A DNA stretch of 58,657 bases, from positions 1-58,657 of the forward strand of contig WGCY01000002.1 in the NCBI GenBank assembly GCA_015493525.1. Direction: 5' to 3'. Position 1 is the first letter of the stretch. Each line of letters opens with the position of its first letter. This DNA is from Bacteroidales bacterium (GTDB lineage Bacteria; Bacteroidota; Bacteroidia; Bacteroidales; F082). This document shows positions 7,945-16,994 of this stretch, in pieces. The translations under genes were made by a program, and so were the position numbers. Under the pieces are notes generated by a model. That model did not search any database. It was not told where the DNA came from and was given only the letters and a program-made list of their open reading frames with translations.

Positions 7945-9162
7945 ATGGACAACGTGAACGAAAAAATCATATCACAACGCATTCAAAACATTACCGAGTC
8001 CGCTACCCTTGAGATGACGCGCCGCAGCCGGGAACTGAAAGCCCAAGGTTTCGACGTAATCAACCTGAGCATTGGCGAACCGGATTTCAACACACCCGAG
8101 CCTGTAAAAGAGGCTGCCAAAGAAGCCATCGACAACAACATCACACATTACCCCCCGGTAGCAGGCTTTCGCGAGCTTCAGGAAGCCATTGCCAAAAAGC
8201 TGAAAAGGGACAATAACCTGGATTTTTCGCCGGAACAAATTGTGGTCTCCAACGGTGCCAAACAATCGCTGGCCAACATTTTTCTGAGCATACTAGACCC
8301 GGACGATGAGGTGATTGTCACTGCCCCTTATTGGGTCTCTTACGCCGATATCATTAAGCTTGCCGGAGGAAAAGTCGTTGCACTGCCAACAAGTATCGAA
8401 GACGACTTTAAATTAAACCCCAGGAATTTAGAAGCAGCCATCACCCCTAAAACAAAGGCTTTCCTATTCAATTCACCTTCCAATCCTACCGGGATGGTTT
8501 ATTCCAAAGAGGAGATGGCCGGATTGGCAGCTGTTTTAAAGAAATATCCTGATATACTGGTGGTTTCCGATGAGATATACGAACACATCAACTACTCGGG
8601 AAAACATGTGAGCATTGCTTCGTTTCCTGAAATCAAAAAGCAAACGGTTGTCGTCAACGGGGTTTCAAAATGTTATGCCATGACCGGATGGCGCATTGGT
8701 TACATGGCAGGGCCTTTGTTTCTGGCAAAAGCCTGTACAAGACTTCAAGGGCAATATACTTCCGGGCCGGGGACCATCTCACAAATGGCAGCCCTGAAAG
8801 CCATGAAAAATCCGCCCCAAAACTCTGCTTATATTCACGATATGGTTTCCGCTTTCAAAACCCGGCGAGATCTTTTGGTAAAAATGATGGATGAAATCCC
8901 CGGCATCAAAACCTATGTGCCCCGGGGTGCCTTTTACCTCTTTCCCGACATCAGCAGTTATTTTGGCAAATCGGATGGCGAGACGGTCATTAGCAATGCC
9001 ACGGACTTCAGTCTTTATCTTTTGGACAAAGCGCATGTGGCACTGGTAACCGGCGAGGCCTTTGGCGACCCTGATTGTGTCCGTATTTCTTACGCCACTT
9101 CCAGCGACCTGCTCGAAGAAGCCGTAAAACGTATCAAAACCACTCTTAAAAAATTAAACTGA
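7945..9162 (+). CDS. PLP-dependent aminotransferase, class I (aspartate-type)
   Basis: This is a fold-type I aminotransferase of 405 aa. The lysine that forms the internal aldimine lies in NGVSKCYAMTGWRIGY. Other family features are LSIGEPDFNTPEP near the N-terminus, the PSNPTG turn, VVSDEIYEHINY, and the carboxylate-binding Arg in CVRISYATS. This subgroup usually transfers amino groups between aspartate or aromatic amino acids and 2-oxoglutarate; sequence alone does not separate these. It opens a plus-strand operon followed 7 bp later by the heptose kinase. Confidence 0.92.
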   Translation: MDNVNEKIISQRIQNITESATLEMTRRSRELKAQGFDVINLSIGEPDFNTPEPVKEAAKEAIDNNITHYPPVAGFRELQEAIAKKLKRDNNLDFSPEQIVVSNGAKQSLANIFLSILDPDDEVIVTAPYWVSYADIIKLAGGKVVALPTSIEDDFKLNPRNLEAAITPKTKAFLFNSPSNPTGMVYSKEEMAGLAAVLKKYPDILVVSDEIYEHINYSGKHVSIASFPEIKKQTVVVNGVSKCYAMTGWRIGYMAGPLFLAKACTRLQGQYTSGPGTISQMAALKAMKNPPQNSAYIHDMVSAFKTRRDLLVKMMDEIPGIKTYVPRGAFYLFPDISSYFGKSDGETVISNATDFSLYLLDKAHVALVTGEAFGDPDCVRISYATSSDLLEEAVKRIKTTLKKLN

Positions 9163-9169
9163 CAAAATC

Positions 9170-10186
9170 ATGGCCTTGACGACCAACAATCTGTCTGCTA
9201 TTTTCGACTCTTTCAACAACAAGAAAGTGCTGATTATCGGTGACGTCATGCTCGATGCCTACATTTGGGGCAAGGTAGAGCGCATCTCACCGGAAGCACC
9301 GGTTCCCGTTGTTACCGTGGTCAAACGCGAAGAACGCCTCGGGGGAGCGGCCAACGTGGGCATGAACATCCGTGCGCTGGGGGCACAGCCTGTCATGTGT
9401 TCCGTTATAGGGGCCGACGACAAGGGAAACACCCTCAGGACACTCATGCTTAACTCGGGATTGGATGATGCCGGCATCATCGAAAGCCCCCACCGGTTTA
9501 CCACAACCAAATTCCGCGTTCTGGGCAACAACACCCAAATGTTACGGGTTGATGAAGAGACATCCAGTCCGTTGGAACAGGAGATTTTCCATGAACTCTG
9601 CGGGCGTATTGACAGAATTCTGAAAACAGAAAATATTGAAGTCATTATCTTCCAGGATTATGACAAAGGGGTCATCACACCGGAACTCATTGATTTTGTA
9701 ACGGAAATGGCCCATGAGATGCACATTCCGGTTACGGTGGATCCCAAAAAACGTAATTTTCTTTTTTACCGGAACACAACGCTGATAAAACCCAACCTTT
9801 TGGAGATGAAAGAAGGCCTTGAGCTGGACGAACTCTCTTCCGACAAAAAGAGTTTGAAAAAAGCCGCCCGGCAACTTCTTGAACTGCTGAACGTCTCTAT
9901 GATTATGAACACCCTTTCCGAAAACGGGGTTTTTATCCTGTGGAACGAAAACGGAACGTTCAAAGAGGAACTGCTGCCGGCACACCGCCGTAACATTGCC
10001 GATGTTTCCGGGGCAGGCGATACAGTCATCAGTGTGGCCTCGTTGTGCCTTGCCTCAGGCCTGGAAGCCAAAGAAATAGCCCGGCTCTCTAACCTTGCCG
10101 GCGGGCTGGTTTGCGAAGAAGCCGGCGTAGTCCCTGTCAACAAAGAAAAACTCCTGGCAGAAGCCCGGCGTATTTTGAAAAGTTAA
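9170..10186 (+). CDS. rfaE1: D-glycero-beta-D-manno-heptose-7-phosphate kinase (PfkB family)
   Basis: The product is a PfkB/ribokinase-type sugar kinase of 338 aa. It has GDVMLDAYIWGKVERISPEA at the N-terminus, a GGAANVGMNIRALGA nucleotide/sugar loop, and the catalytic signature DVSGAGDTVISVASL with the catalytic Asp in GAGD. These are features of the HldE/RfaE kinase domain, which phosphorylates heptose-7-P at C1 on the path to ADP-heptose. The nucleotidyltransferase half found in E. coli HldE is absent, so the second step must be encoded elsewhere. It lies within the operon leading to ubiE. Confidence 0.88.
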   Translation: MALTTNNLSAIFDSFNNKKVLIIGDVMLDAYIWGKVERISPEAPVPVVTVVKREERLGGAANVGMNIRALGAQPVMCSVIGADDKGNTLRTLMLNSGLDDAGIIESPHRFTTTKFRVLGNNTQMLRVDEETSSPLEQEIFHELCGRIDRILKTENIEVIIFQDYDKGVITPELIDFVTEMAHEMHIPVTVDPKKRNFLFYRNTTLIKPNLLEMKEGLELDELSSDKKSLKKAARQLLELLNVSMIMNTLSENGVFILWNENGTFKEELLPAHRRNIADVSGAGDTVISVASLCLASGLEAKEIARLSNLAGGLVCEEAGVVPVNKEKLLAEARRILKS

Positions 10187-10193
10187 AATTACA

Positions 10194-10901
10194 ATGGTAC
10201 AAGAAACTCCGGCAAAAAAAGCGATGGTGCAAAACATGTTCAACAACATTGCACCCAAATACGACCTGCTGAACCACCTGCTTTCGGCCGGCATCGACAA
10301 AGGCTGGCGCAGGAAAGTACGGAAAGCCCTTGCAGGGAGCCATCCGGAAATCATTCTGGATGTGGCCACCGGCACCGGCGACCTGGCCATTGAGCTGGCC
10401 AAAATGCCGGTAAAAAAGATTATCGGCATCGACATTGCCGAAGACATGCTGGAGATAGGCAGAAAAAAGATAGCGAAGAAACAGCTTTCGGACATGATTA
10501 CGCTGGAACCCGGCGATTCGGAAGATATTCATTATGCCGACAACTATTTTGATGCCATTACCGTGGCCTTCGGGGTACGTAACTACGAAAACCTGGAAAA
10601 AGGGCTGCGCGAGATGCAGCGTGTGCTGAAACCCGGTAAAAAAGTGGCCATTCTGGAGTTTTCCAAACCGGCGGCTTTCCCCATGAAAAATCTTTACCAG
10701 TTTTATTTTAACCATATCCTGCCAACCATCGGGCGCATGGTCTCCAAAGACGATTCAGCATATACTTATTTGCCGCAATCGGTGGCCCGCTTTCCCGAAA
10801 ATGAAGATTTCCTGAATATCCTACTAAAAACCGGATTTAAAAACCCCTCCCAAAAGCGGTTGACCTTTGGCATTGCAACGCTGTATGTTGCTGAAAAATA
10901 G
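10194..10901 (+). CDS. ubiE: demethylmenaquinone methyltransferase (UbiE/MenG)
   Basis: This SAM-dependent methyltransferase carries out the last step of menaquinone synthesis. Motif I is DVATGTGDLAIELA, followed by GIDIAEDMLEIGRKK, the family signature AFGVRNYENLEKGLREM with VLKPGKKVAILEFSKP, and the C-terminal YLPQSVARFP. The 235-aa length is standard. It follows the heptose kinase by 7 bp and is followed by porT, a gene order I associate with many Bacteroidota. As this phylum uses menaquinone, a menaquinone role is expected rather than a ubiquinone one. Confidence 0.95.
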   Translation: MVQETPAKKAMVQNMFNNIAPKYDLLNHLLSAGIDKGWRRKVRKALAGSHPEIILDVATGTGDLAIELAKMPVKKIIGIDIAEDMLEIGRKKIAKKQLSDMITLEPGDSEDIHYADNYFDAITVAFGVRNYENLEKGLREMQRVLKPGKKVAILEFSKPAAFPMKNLYQFYFNHILPTIGRMVSKDDSAYTYLPQSVARFPENEDFLNILLKTGFKNPSQKRLTFGIATLYVAEK

Positions 10902-10980
10902 CACTTCACCAAAAGGAGTAGCCGATTTTGAAATACACATACTACATGACAAAATGAAACGTTATATACACTAAGAAAAT

Positions 10981-11772
10981 TTGAACGCATTGAAAAAACG
11001 GATCATCTTATTTGCCTTTATAGTAGCCTCTGTCATGCCTTTTGCGCAAAACATACAGGCCCAAAACGTCATTTTAAACAAACAGGGTTACAACGAGCAG
11101 CCCTATCACTTTGGATTTATCCTCGGCACAAATATTATGAACTTTTCGGTAAAACCGGTGGACAACCTGGCCCGGATTAACTGGGGCAAAGATCAATCAC
11201 CGGATATTACGGCCGATTCTATTTATGTGCAAGGGGTTACGGCCTCCGGCTCCCCGGGTTTCTCGGTAGGCATCCTGGGCAGCCTCCGGTTGTTGAAATT
11301 CCTGGACTTGCGTTTTATCCCGACACTTTCGTTCGGCAGCCGCAGCATCAACTACAACATCCGGACCATTGGACTGGCAGGAACCCCAACAGGCACCGAT
11401 TCTTCTTTTATGGTGCAGAAAAAAGTGAATTCAACGTATATCTCTTTTCCGCTGCTCCTGAAATACCGGTCGTGGCGAAAAGACAATTACGGTGCTTACT
11501 TTATCGGGGGCATTGACTACGCCATTGACCTGGCCGCCATAAAAAAGACAAAAAACGACAGCGGAACCGGCGACATCAAATTACACACACATGACATTAG
11601 CGCAGAGTTGGGTGCCGGCTTTGACATCTACAATGCCTACTTTAAACTCAGCATTGAGGCAAAAATGATTTACGGTTTAAATAACCTGGTGGTAGATGAC
11701 AACACGTTTTATTCCGGAAGCATCAACCAGCTTCATTCCAAAATTTTCATGCTTTCTTTTACCTTTGAATAA
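10981..11772 (+). CDS. porT: PorT-type outer-membrane beta-barrel protein (T9SS)
   Basis: The product has a signal peptide (hydrophobic stretch through SVMPFAQNIQAQ) and about 235 residues of alternating beta strands ending in phenylalanine (MLSFTFE), typical of an outer-membrane barrel. PorT is required for T9SS function in Porphyromonas and gliding Bacteroidota, and it commonly sits directly after ubiE, as here. No ATG fits the signal peptide, so I use the TTG at 10981; a second TTG at 10990 is equally possible. Five proteins elsewhere in the window need T9SS or related export, which fits. Assignment rests on context and overall pattern. Confidence 0.78.
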   Translation: MNALKKRIILFAFIVASVMPFAQNIQAQNVILNKQGYNEQPYHFGFILGTNIMNFSVKPVDNLARINWGKDQSPDITADSIYVQGVTASGSPGFSVGILGSLRLLKFLDLRFIPTLSFGSRSINYNIRTIGLAGTPTGTDSSFMVQKKVNSTYISFPLLLKYRSWRKDNYGAYFIGGIDYAIDLAAIKKTKNDSGTGDIKLHTHDISAELGAGFDIYNAYFKLSIEAKMIYGLNNLVVDDNTFYSGSINQLHSKIFMLSFTFE

Positions 11773-11780
11773 ACTTTGCC

Positions 11781-12485
11781 ATGACAAAAAAAACATCCCA
11801 CCCGCATCAGGAACTCTTTCAGGAAGTTATTGAAAAATCTTCCATGAAACAAGAAGTTTTCAAGGCTACACAGGAAACTTTTAACTTTTTCAAAACCGTT
11901 TCGGAAGAAATGGCTGCCGAATATGCCAACACAGCCAAAAAACTTAAAGCTGAAAAAGAAGTTCCCATGGAAATGGAAAATCACGGAAATTTCGAATTCT
12001 CATTGAAATTCGGTGGCGACATACTGTTTTTTGTCATGCACTCCAACATTTTTGAGATTCCGCGCGACCACAACGTCATGCGCAGCACCTACATTAAAGA
12101 GGACAAAGAACGTTCCTACTGCGGTATCATCCACATTTACAATTTCCTGAGCGATTCGTTCAAATACAACCGGATGAACGACCTGGGCTACCTTATTGGC
12201 CGGGTGCTTATCAACAAAGAGCAACATTATTTTATTGAGGGGAAGAGCGAGCTGGGATTTTTATACAAAAATTTCAGGCACAGCATTATAACACCCGAAT
12301 CAGTGGACAAAATTATTTCGGCGGCTATCCGTTATACTATTGGTTTCGATTTGCTGACACCGCCTTACGACCAGGTAAAACTGGTGAGTGTGGAAGCCAT
12401 GAAAAACATGCTGGACACCATCGCTTTCAAGACCGGCAAACGGCTGGGGTTTAAGTTCTATCCCGACCAGGATGAAGAAGCGTAA
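11781..12485 (+). CDS. conserved-looking protein of unknown function
   Basis: I do not recognise this 234-aa protein. It is soluble, with no signal peptide or membrane helix. Residues 1-65 are charged and helical, possibly coiled coil (TQETFNFFKTVSEEMAAEYAN). Residues 70-234 look like a mixed alpha/beta domain with many aromatic residues. It follows porT by 8 bp and ends before tRNA-Glu, so it probably belongs to the same operon. Codon use resembles its neighbours, with no sign of recent transfer. The link to porT is positional only. Confidence 0.7.
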   Translation: MTKKTSHPHQELFQEVIEKSSMKQEVFKATQETFNFFKTVSEEMAAEYANTAKKLKAEKEVPMEMENHGNFEFSLKFGGDILFFVMHSNIFEIPRDHNVMRSTYIKEDKERSYCGIIHIYNFLSDSFKYNRMNDLGYLIGRVLINKEQHYFIEGKSELGFLYKNFRHSIITPESVDKIISAAIRYTIGFDLLTPPYDQVKLVSVEAMKNMLDTIAFKTGKRLGFKFYPDQDEEA

Positions 12486-12536
12486 AAATTTTTTTGGAAT
12501 TTTTCAGAAAAACGTTTTGAAGAATAAATATTTTAC

Positions 12537-12545
12537 TATTTTTGC
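12537..12545 (+). promoter_or_regulatory. tRNA-Glu promoter
   Basis: A -7 element TATTTTTGC with a TTTTG at 12515-12519 about 17 bp upstream in the -33 position. Start would be about 15 nt before the mature tRNA. Confidence 0.7.
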
Positions 12546-12563
12546 ACCTCCAAAATGACACAT

Positions 12564-12637
12564 GGTCCGTTCGTCTAGCCAGGTCAGGACGCCAGGTTTT
12601 CATCCTGGTAACACGGGTTCAAATCCCGTACGGACTA
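12564..12637 (+). tRNA. tRNA-Glu (anticodon TTC)
   Basis: It has a full cloverleaf: acceptor GGTCCGT with ACGGACT (a G-U at the first pair), a D arm, the anticodon arm CCAGG-TTTTCAT-CCTGG with anticodon TTC, and T arm ACGGG-TTCAAAT-CCCGT. The discriminator base is A and CCA is not encoded. The length is 74 nt. A dedicated promoter lies upstream and a hairpin terminator 10 nt downstream, so it is a monocistronic tRNA gene. Confidence 0.95.
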
Positions 12638-12646
12638 CGAAAAATA

Positions 12647-12678
12647 AAGCGGCTTAAAGAAATTTGAGCCGCTTTTTT
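12647..12678 (+). terminator. terminator after tRNA-Glu
   Basis: AAGCGGCT, a 12-nt loop region, then AGCCGCTT followed by a T run. It could also stop transcripts arriving from the subtilase gene on the other strand, which ends at 12708. Confidence 0.85.
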
Positions 12679-12707
12679 ACCTCCTGATTGTTCATCCTGG
12701 CAATCTG

Positions 12708-14378
12708 TTATCTTTTCAACACCCTTCCCACATAAGTCCTGCCGGAACCGGTAAGGCGCACGAGATAAAAGCCCGGGTGGAGATGGGAAACAAAAGCACG
12801 GTGCAGTGAAATAATAGAGGTGTTTCTGTGAAATTCTTTTTCAAATAGTTTCTTCCCATCCAGTGAAAAAAGCATCAGGTGAAAGCTGCCGGAAATTTCC
12901 TGTGGGATCCTGATAGAAAAGCCATCCCGGAAAGGATTGGGATAAGCCGTTAAAATATCCTTTGGCCTGTGCGTTTCGGAGATGCCGAGAATCTGTGTCA
13001 GATAAGCATCTGCCTTGGCAAAATCGGGAATCCCCCACCCCATGAGCGGGTTGGGATCGCCGGCAAAAGAAGCTGTTTTTTTCAACGCCTCAATAATCTG
13101 CATGTTGGTAGCCAGCGGATGGGCTTCCCACAGGCAGGCACACATTCCCGCCAGCACCGGGGACGAGAAAGAAGTCCCGCTGGCACGCTGGACAGAATCG
13201 GTTGCGTTGGCCACCGCATCGTCCTGTCCCATGGCCATAACCGTCGGTTTAATCCGGTCATCGAAAGTCGGGCCAATGGAGCTAAACGAAGCACGGGCAC
13301 CGGTGGAGGTAACAGCACCGGCAGTGAGTACACTGTCGCCGTCGGCAGGGGCACCAATCCAGGGAAAAGTTTTGCTGTTGCCACTGTTGCCTGCACTGTT
13401 GACCACCAAAATTCCTTTGCTGGCAGCCATTTCGGCACCCCGTGTAGAGATGCAGGTCTTGCCGTTCATATCCGAATAAGGATGCGAGAAAGTTGTATCA
13501 TCAAAATCGATGTAGCCCAATGAGCTGTTGATGACATCGGCCCCCACACTGTCGGCAAACTCCGCTCCCGAGACCCAGTTGTACTCTTCAATCACATTTT
13601 CCGTGGGAGCATCTTCGGTACGCAGCAGCCAGTAGGAAGCCTCGGGTGCCGTGCCCACCATGGTCCCGGGCATATCGGCAGCCATACACGAAAGCACCAT
13701 GCGACCGTGATAATGTTGCGGATAGACATCTCCCCCAGGATTCACAAAATCTCTGGTCCCCAGGATACGGTGGTCGTTGCGCAGACTGTCGAACAAAGGC
13801 TGCGTAGGCACATGGCTGTATCCGGCATCCAAAATGGCAATGACCATTCCCTCTCCCCGAAAACCTTCCTTGTGCATATAAATACCGTTAATTTGCCTGA
13901 TTTGCGTGAGGGCAGCACCATAGCGCGCCTCCGACGTGTCTCCTGCTTTGAAAACAGGCGTAACACCTGCCGGCAAAGCAACTTCCTTTTGAAATTTGTT
14001 CTGTTGCCGGTGGACAGCACCAAATTTCAGTGTCTTTTTGACAAAAGAGAAACTTCTGATACTATCGATAAGTGCCGTGTCGGTGGTGTAAACGGTTATG
14101 CCATTCAGCCAACGACTGGTATTTAAAATTTTTACGCCCGTATTGGCCACAGCCTTAATATATTGCGGATTTACAGGAAGGTCATTTTCGCGGATAGGAA
14201 TATGAAATTTTACCCTCCGGGCCAAAGCCCTTGCCGTCAGAAATTCATCCGGGCGGTTGACGGAATAAGGCGAATGATTCTTATCCGTAAATTGAATATA
14301 ATACTTGTTGGGCGCAATCTGGGAAAAGAGGGAGATACTGAACAGTGTCAGTAAAAAGAATAGGGAAAACTTTTTCAT
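12708..14378 (-). CDS. subtilisin-like serine protease (S8) with T9SS sorting domain
   Basis: A secreted peptidase of 556 aa. It has a signal peptide (residues 1-19), a prodomain-like region, then the catalytic domain with Asp184 (AILDAGYSHV), His224 (HYHGRMVLSC) and Ser403 (ASGTSFSSPVLAG); the oxyanion Asn is in NSAGNSGN. The last 80 residues form a T9SS sorting domain (LTAYPNPFRDGFSIRIP and a terminal VGRVLKR). It should be carried through the outer membrane by the T9SS and either released or anchored. It lies 9 bp downstream of an M1 peptidase gene, so the two probably form an extracellular protein-degrading operon. Confidence 0.92.
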   Translation of the reverse strand: MKKFSLFFLLTLFSISLFSQIAPNKYYIQFTDKNHSPYSVNRPDEFLTARALARRVKFHIPIRENDLPVNPQYIKAVANTGVKILNTSRWLNGITVYTTDTALIDSIRSFSFVKKTLKFGAVHRQQNKFQKEVALPAGVTPVFKAGDTSEARYGAALTQIRQINGIYMHKEGFRGEGMVIAILDAGYSHVPTQPLFDSLRNDHRILGTRDFVNPGGDVYPQHYHGRMVLSCMAADMPGTMVGTAPEASYWLLRTEDAPTENVIEEYNWVSGAEFADSVGADVINSSLGYIDFDDTTFSHPYSDMNGKTCISTRGAEMAASKGILVVNSAGNSGNSKTFPWIGAPADGDSVLTAGAVTSTGARASFSSIGPTFDDRIKPTVMAMGQDDAVANATDSVQRASGTSFSSPVLAGMCACLWEAHPLATNMQIIEALKKTASFAGDPNPLMGWGIPDFAKADAYLTQILGISETHRPKDILTAYPNPFRDGFSIRIPQEISGSFHLMLFSLDGKKLFEKEFHRNTSIISLHRAFVSHLHPGFYLVRLTGSGRTYVGRVLKR

Positions 14379-14387
14379 GGCTGTATT

Positions 14388-16277
14388 TTATTTTTTCCAC
14401 ACATTATTACGTTTGTACACATCCGGCACATCCGGTACACCGAGTATCACTTTTTTTATGGTTTTGTCTTTATCAGCCTGGATAGTGATGGTGTCCTCAC
14501 CTTTGTTCCATACCGCCGTTGATTCCGAGAAAGTATCTTTTGAGCCATCGGCGTATGTGCAGGCCACATGAACAGGCATGGGAAGCCCTCCTGCATTTTC
14601 AATTTCAATTTTATTATTAACGGTAATTCCTTTTACGGCCAAATCAGCGTATCCGGGACCGAAAAACCAGGGTTTGAAAAACCACATAAGGTTTTGTCCG
14701 GTAACGTTCTCAAAAGTATAGAAAAAGTCGAACGGAACAGGGTGCTTACCATGCCACCGGTTCATAAAAGTGAGCAAAGCTTTTTTAAAGAGGCTGTCGC
14801 CGAGGGCATTGCGCAAAAACTGATAAGCCAGTCCGGGGCGGGTATAGGCCTGCACCTGATAGTAAAAGAAATTGGATATCAGGTTGGAAGGCACCATCAG
14901 CGGCAACTCCATCTCACGTCCGCTGGTGCGGCTGAAACGGCGGGCAATCCGCTGGAAATAAGGATCCCCCGGCATAAATTCATTGATAAAAACGCCGGTA
15001 AACCAGGTAGCCCATCCCTCATCCATCCAGGCATATTTTCGCTCATTGGTACCCATAAAAAAAGGAAAATAGGAATGGGAAATCTCATGGAATACAAGGT
15101 CGGCGGTAAAAACACTGTCTTTCGGGTCGCCATCGTTGGCCATCATGGGCGTTTCCATGCCCCCGTTGCGCGTACCGTTGCTGAAAGAGGTCATGTGTTC
15201 GAACGGATAAGGATATCCCGGCCATTTATTTGACATAAATTCAACACTTTTTCGCGCATAATAAGCCGCCCGCTGAAATGTGTTGGGGGCATCAGGATAA
15301 ACGGCATCCACACGAACACGGCGGCCGGTAGCCGAGTCCACCAGCACAGACGATGCATCCCAGTTGTAACGCAACGTGGCGGCAAAGGAGAAATCGGTAA
15401 CATAGTTGGCTGTAAAATGCCAGGTCGTAGCCCCTTTGTTTTTCAGCACTGTGTTTTTGTCCCAGTCTTTCTGGCTGATAACCGCCATAATTTCATCCGA
15501 TTTCTGCACTTCTTCAAAACGCTTCAGCACCGGTTTGGCATACACCTGGCCGGCATTCTCCAAATGGCCGGTGGCCCAGACAGCATATCCGGCGGGAGTG
15601 GTTATGTGCACATCATAGTCGTTAAAGTCGTTGTAGAACTCGGTTATTCCATCAAACTCAATTCTGTCCCAGCCGCTGATGTCATCATACACACTGATTT
15701 GCGGATACCAGTAAGCAATAAAAAAGCGTCCTTTTCCGTAATTTCCCATGCGGTTGCGGATGGTTTTGGGAACAGCAAATTTCCATCCTGTTGTCAGCAC
15801 CAGCGAATCGCCGGGAGCCAAAGCGTGTGGCAGCCTGATGTAACGGTTTGTCCCATAAAAATAGCCATACTGCCCATCAGGCATCTTCACCTCTTTCCCA
15901 TTCACTTTGATAGAATCAATCTGCACGCCATTGGTCAAATCGGCAGAGCCGATACTCCATGCACGGGCATCGCCTTTTTTATAGATATTCTGGTAAAGCC
16001 TGATAACCAGCATTTTCAATGTATCGGGACTGTTGTTGATATACGTAACTTTCTCCGTGCCTTTGAGGATACTTTCGGCAGCAAGCAGCTCGGCACTAAT
16101 TTGATAATGGGCATGGTTTTCCCAATATTCAGGGCCGGGTATCCCCTTTTTGGTTCGCGTTCCGGCAGCATACGCCTTTTGGACTTCAATGGGAATAAGC
16201 CGGTTGGATTGTGCCAGCACCACAGAGAATGGCAATCCTATAAAAAGGATGGCCAGTGAAAAGTAAAATTTTTTCAT
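14388..16277 (-). CDS. M1-family metallopeptidase
   Basis: A zinc aminopeptidase-like protein of 629 aa with a signal peptide (cleavage after VVLAQ). The zinc motif is HEISH at 397-401 with the third ligand Glu420 in MDEGWATW. The exopeptidase motif appears as NGGMETPMM, where classic members have GAMEN, so true aminopeptidase specificity is less certain. The N-terminal half is the beta-sandwich bowl domain typical of M1. No T9SS sorting tail is visible, so the protein may be periplasmic or associated with the outer membrane. It precedes the S8 protease in one operon. Confidence 0.9.
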   Translation of the reverse strand: MKKFYFSLAILFIGLPFSVVLAQSNRLIPIEVQKAYAAGTRTKKGIPGPEYWENHAHYQISAELLAAESILKGTEKVTYINNSPDTLKMLVIRLYQNIYKKGDARAWSIGSADLTNGVQIDSIKVNGKEVKMPDGQYGYFYGTNRYIRLPHALAPGDSLVLTTGWKFAVPKTIRNRMGNYGKGRFFIAYWYPQISVYDDISGWDRIEFDGITEFYNDFNDYDVHITTPAGYAVWATGHLENAGQVYAKPVLKRFEEVQKSDEIMAVISQKDWDKNTVLKNKGATTWHFTANYVTDFSFAATLRYNWDASSVLVDSATGRRVRVDAVYPDAPNTFQRAAYYARKSVEFMSNKWPGYPYPFEHMTSFSNGTRNGGMETPMMANDGDPKDSVFTADLVFHEISHSYFPFFMGTNERKYAWMDEGWATWFTGVFINEFMPGDPYFQRIARRFSRTSGREMELPLMVPSNLISNFFYYQVQAYTRPGLAYQFLRNALGDSLFKKALLTFMNRWHGKHPVPFDFFYTFENVTGQNLMWFFKPWFFGPGYADLAVKGITVNNKIEIENAGGLPMPVHVACTYADGSKDTFSESTAVWNKGEDTITIQADKDKTIKKVILGVPDVPDVYKRNNVWKK

Positions 16278-16358
16278 TTTTATGAGGAGTTTTGGTTTAT
16301 GTTGTAAAATTAGGAAAAATTACCCAAACCCGTCTCCTCATGGAGGAAGATGAGAGAA

Positions 16359-16994
16359 TTATTCTCCCGGGCAGGTATCTTTGTTTGTAAAGTAGGCCAG
16401 CTTTTCCAGCTTGCTGATCATGTCGTAATGTTCCACATAAATTTCTTTGGGTACCTTCAGGCGTGCGGAAGTAAAATTGAGAATCCCTTTCACGCCGGAA
16501 GCGACAATAACTTTGGAGACTTCGGCAACAAATGCATGGGGTACCGCCAGCACACACAGCTCAATATGCTCCCCGCGCATAACCTCTTTCATACGGGCAA
16601 TATTATAGCATTTCACATCGGAGAATTGCATGCCCGGTTCCTCCCCTATCCTGAAAGTAGCCGCCACCTGTAATTTTGTGTCCTGGTTGTTGAAATAATC
16701 GGCTACGGCCCTGCCCAGGTCGCCCACCCCCACGAAAGCTACTTTTTGCATGTGCACACAGTCGATGGCTTTTCCAATGCTCTCAATAAGCCTGGAGATA
16801 TTGTATCCTTTGTGAATATCTCCCGAGAAACCAATTAACATCAGGTCGCGCCGGACGTGTGCCGGGTTGATCTTTAAAAAATGCGCCAGTTGGTGCGAAT
16901 GGATATATGATTTTTCTTCCTTTTTCAAATCATGGAGCGTACGGCGATAGTTGCTCAGCCGCTCAACGGTGTTGGCAGGTAAATTATTGATCAT
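16359..16994 (-). CDS. rex: redox-sensing transcriptional repressor Rex
   Basis: Rex represses fermentative and respiratory genes and is released from DNA by NADH. The 211-aa product has an N-terminal winged helix (residues 5-75, with SNYRRTLHDLKKE and AHVRRDLMLIGFSG) and a Rossmann domain (VAFVGVGDLGRAVADYF, about residues 84-100). The C-terminal domain-swapped helix is present. Its ATG overlaps the stop of the upstream barrel gene by 4 bp (ATGA), indicating coupled translation. I see no clear Rex operator dyad upstream of the pair. Confidence 0.95.
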   Translation of the reverse strand: MINNLPANTVERLSNYRRTLHDLKKEEKSYIHSHQLAHFLKINPAHVRRDLMLIGFSGDIHKGYNISRLIESIGKAIDCVHMQKVAFVGVGDLGRAVADYFNNQDTKLQVAATFRIGEEPGMQFSDVKCYNIARMKEVMRGEHIELCVLAVPHAFVAEVSKVIVASGVKGILNFTSARLKVPKEIYVEHYDMISKLEKLAYFTNKDTCPGE

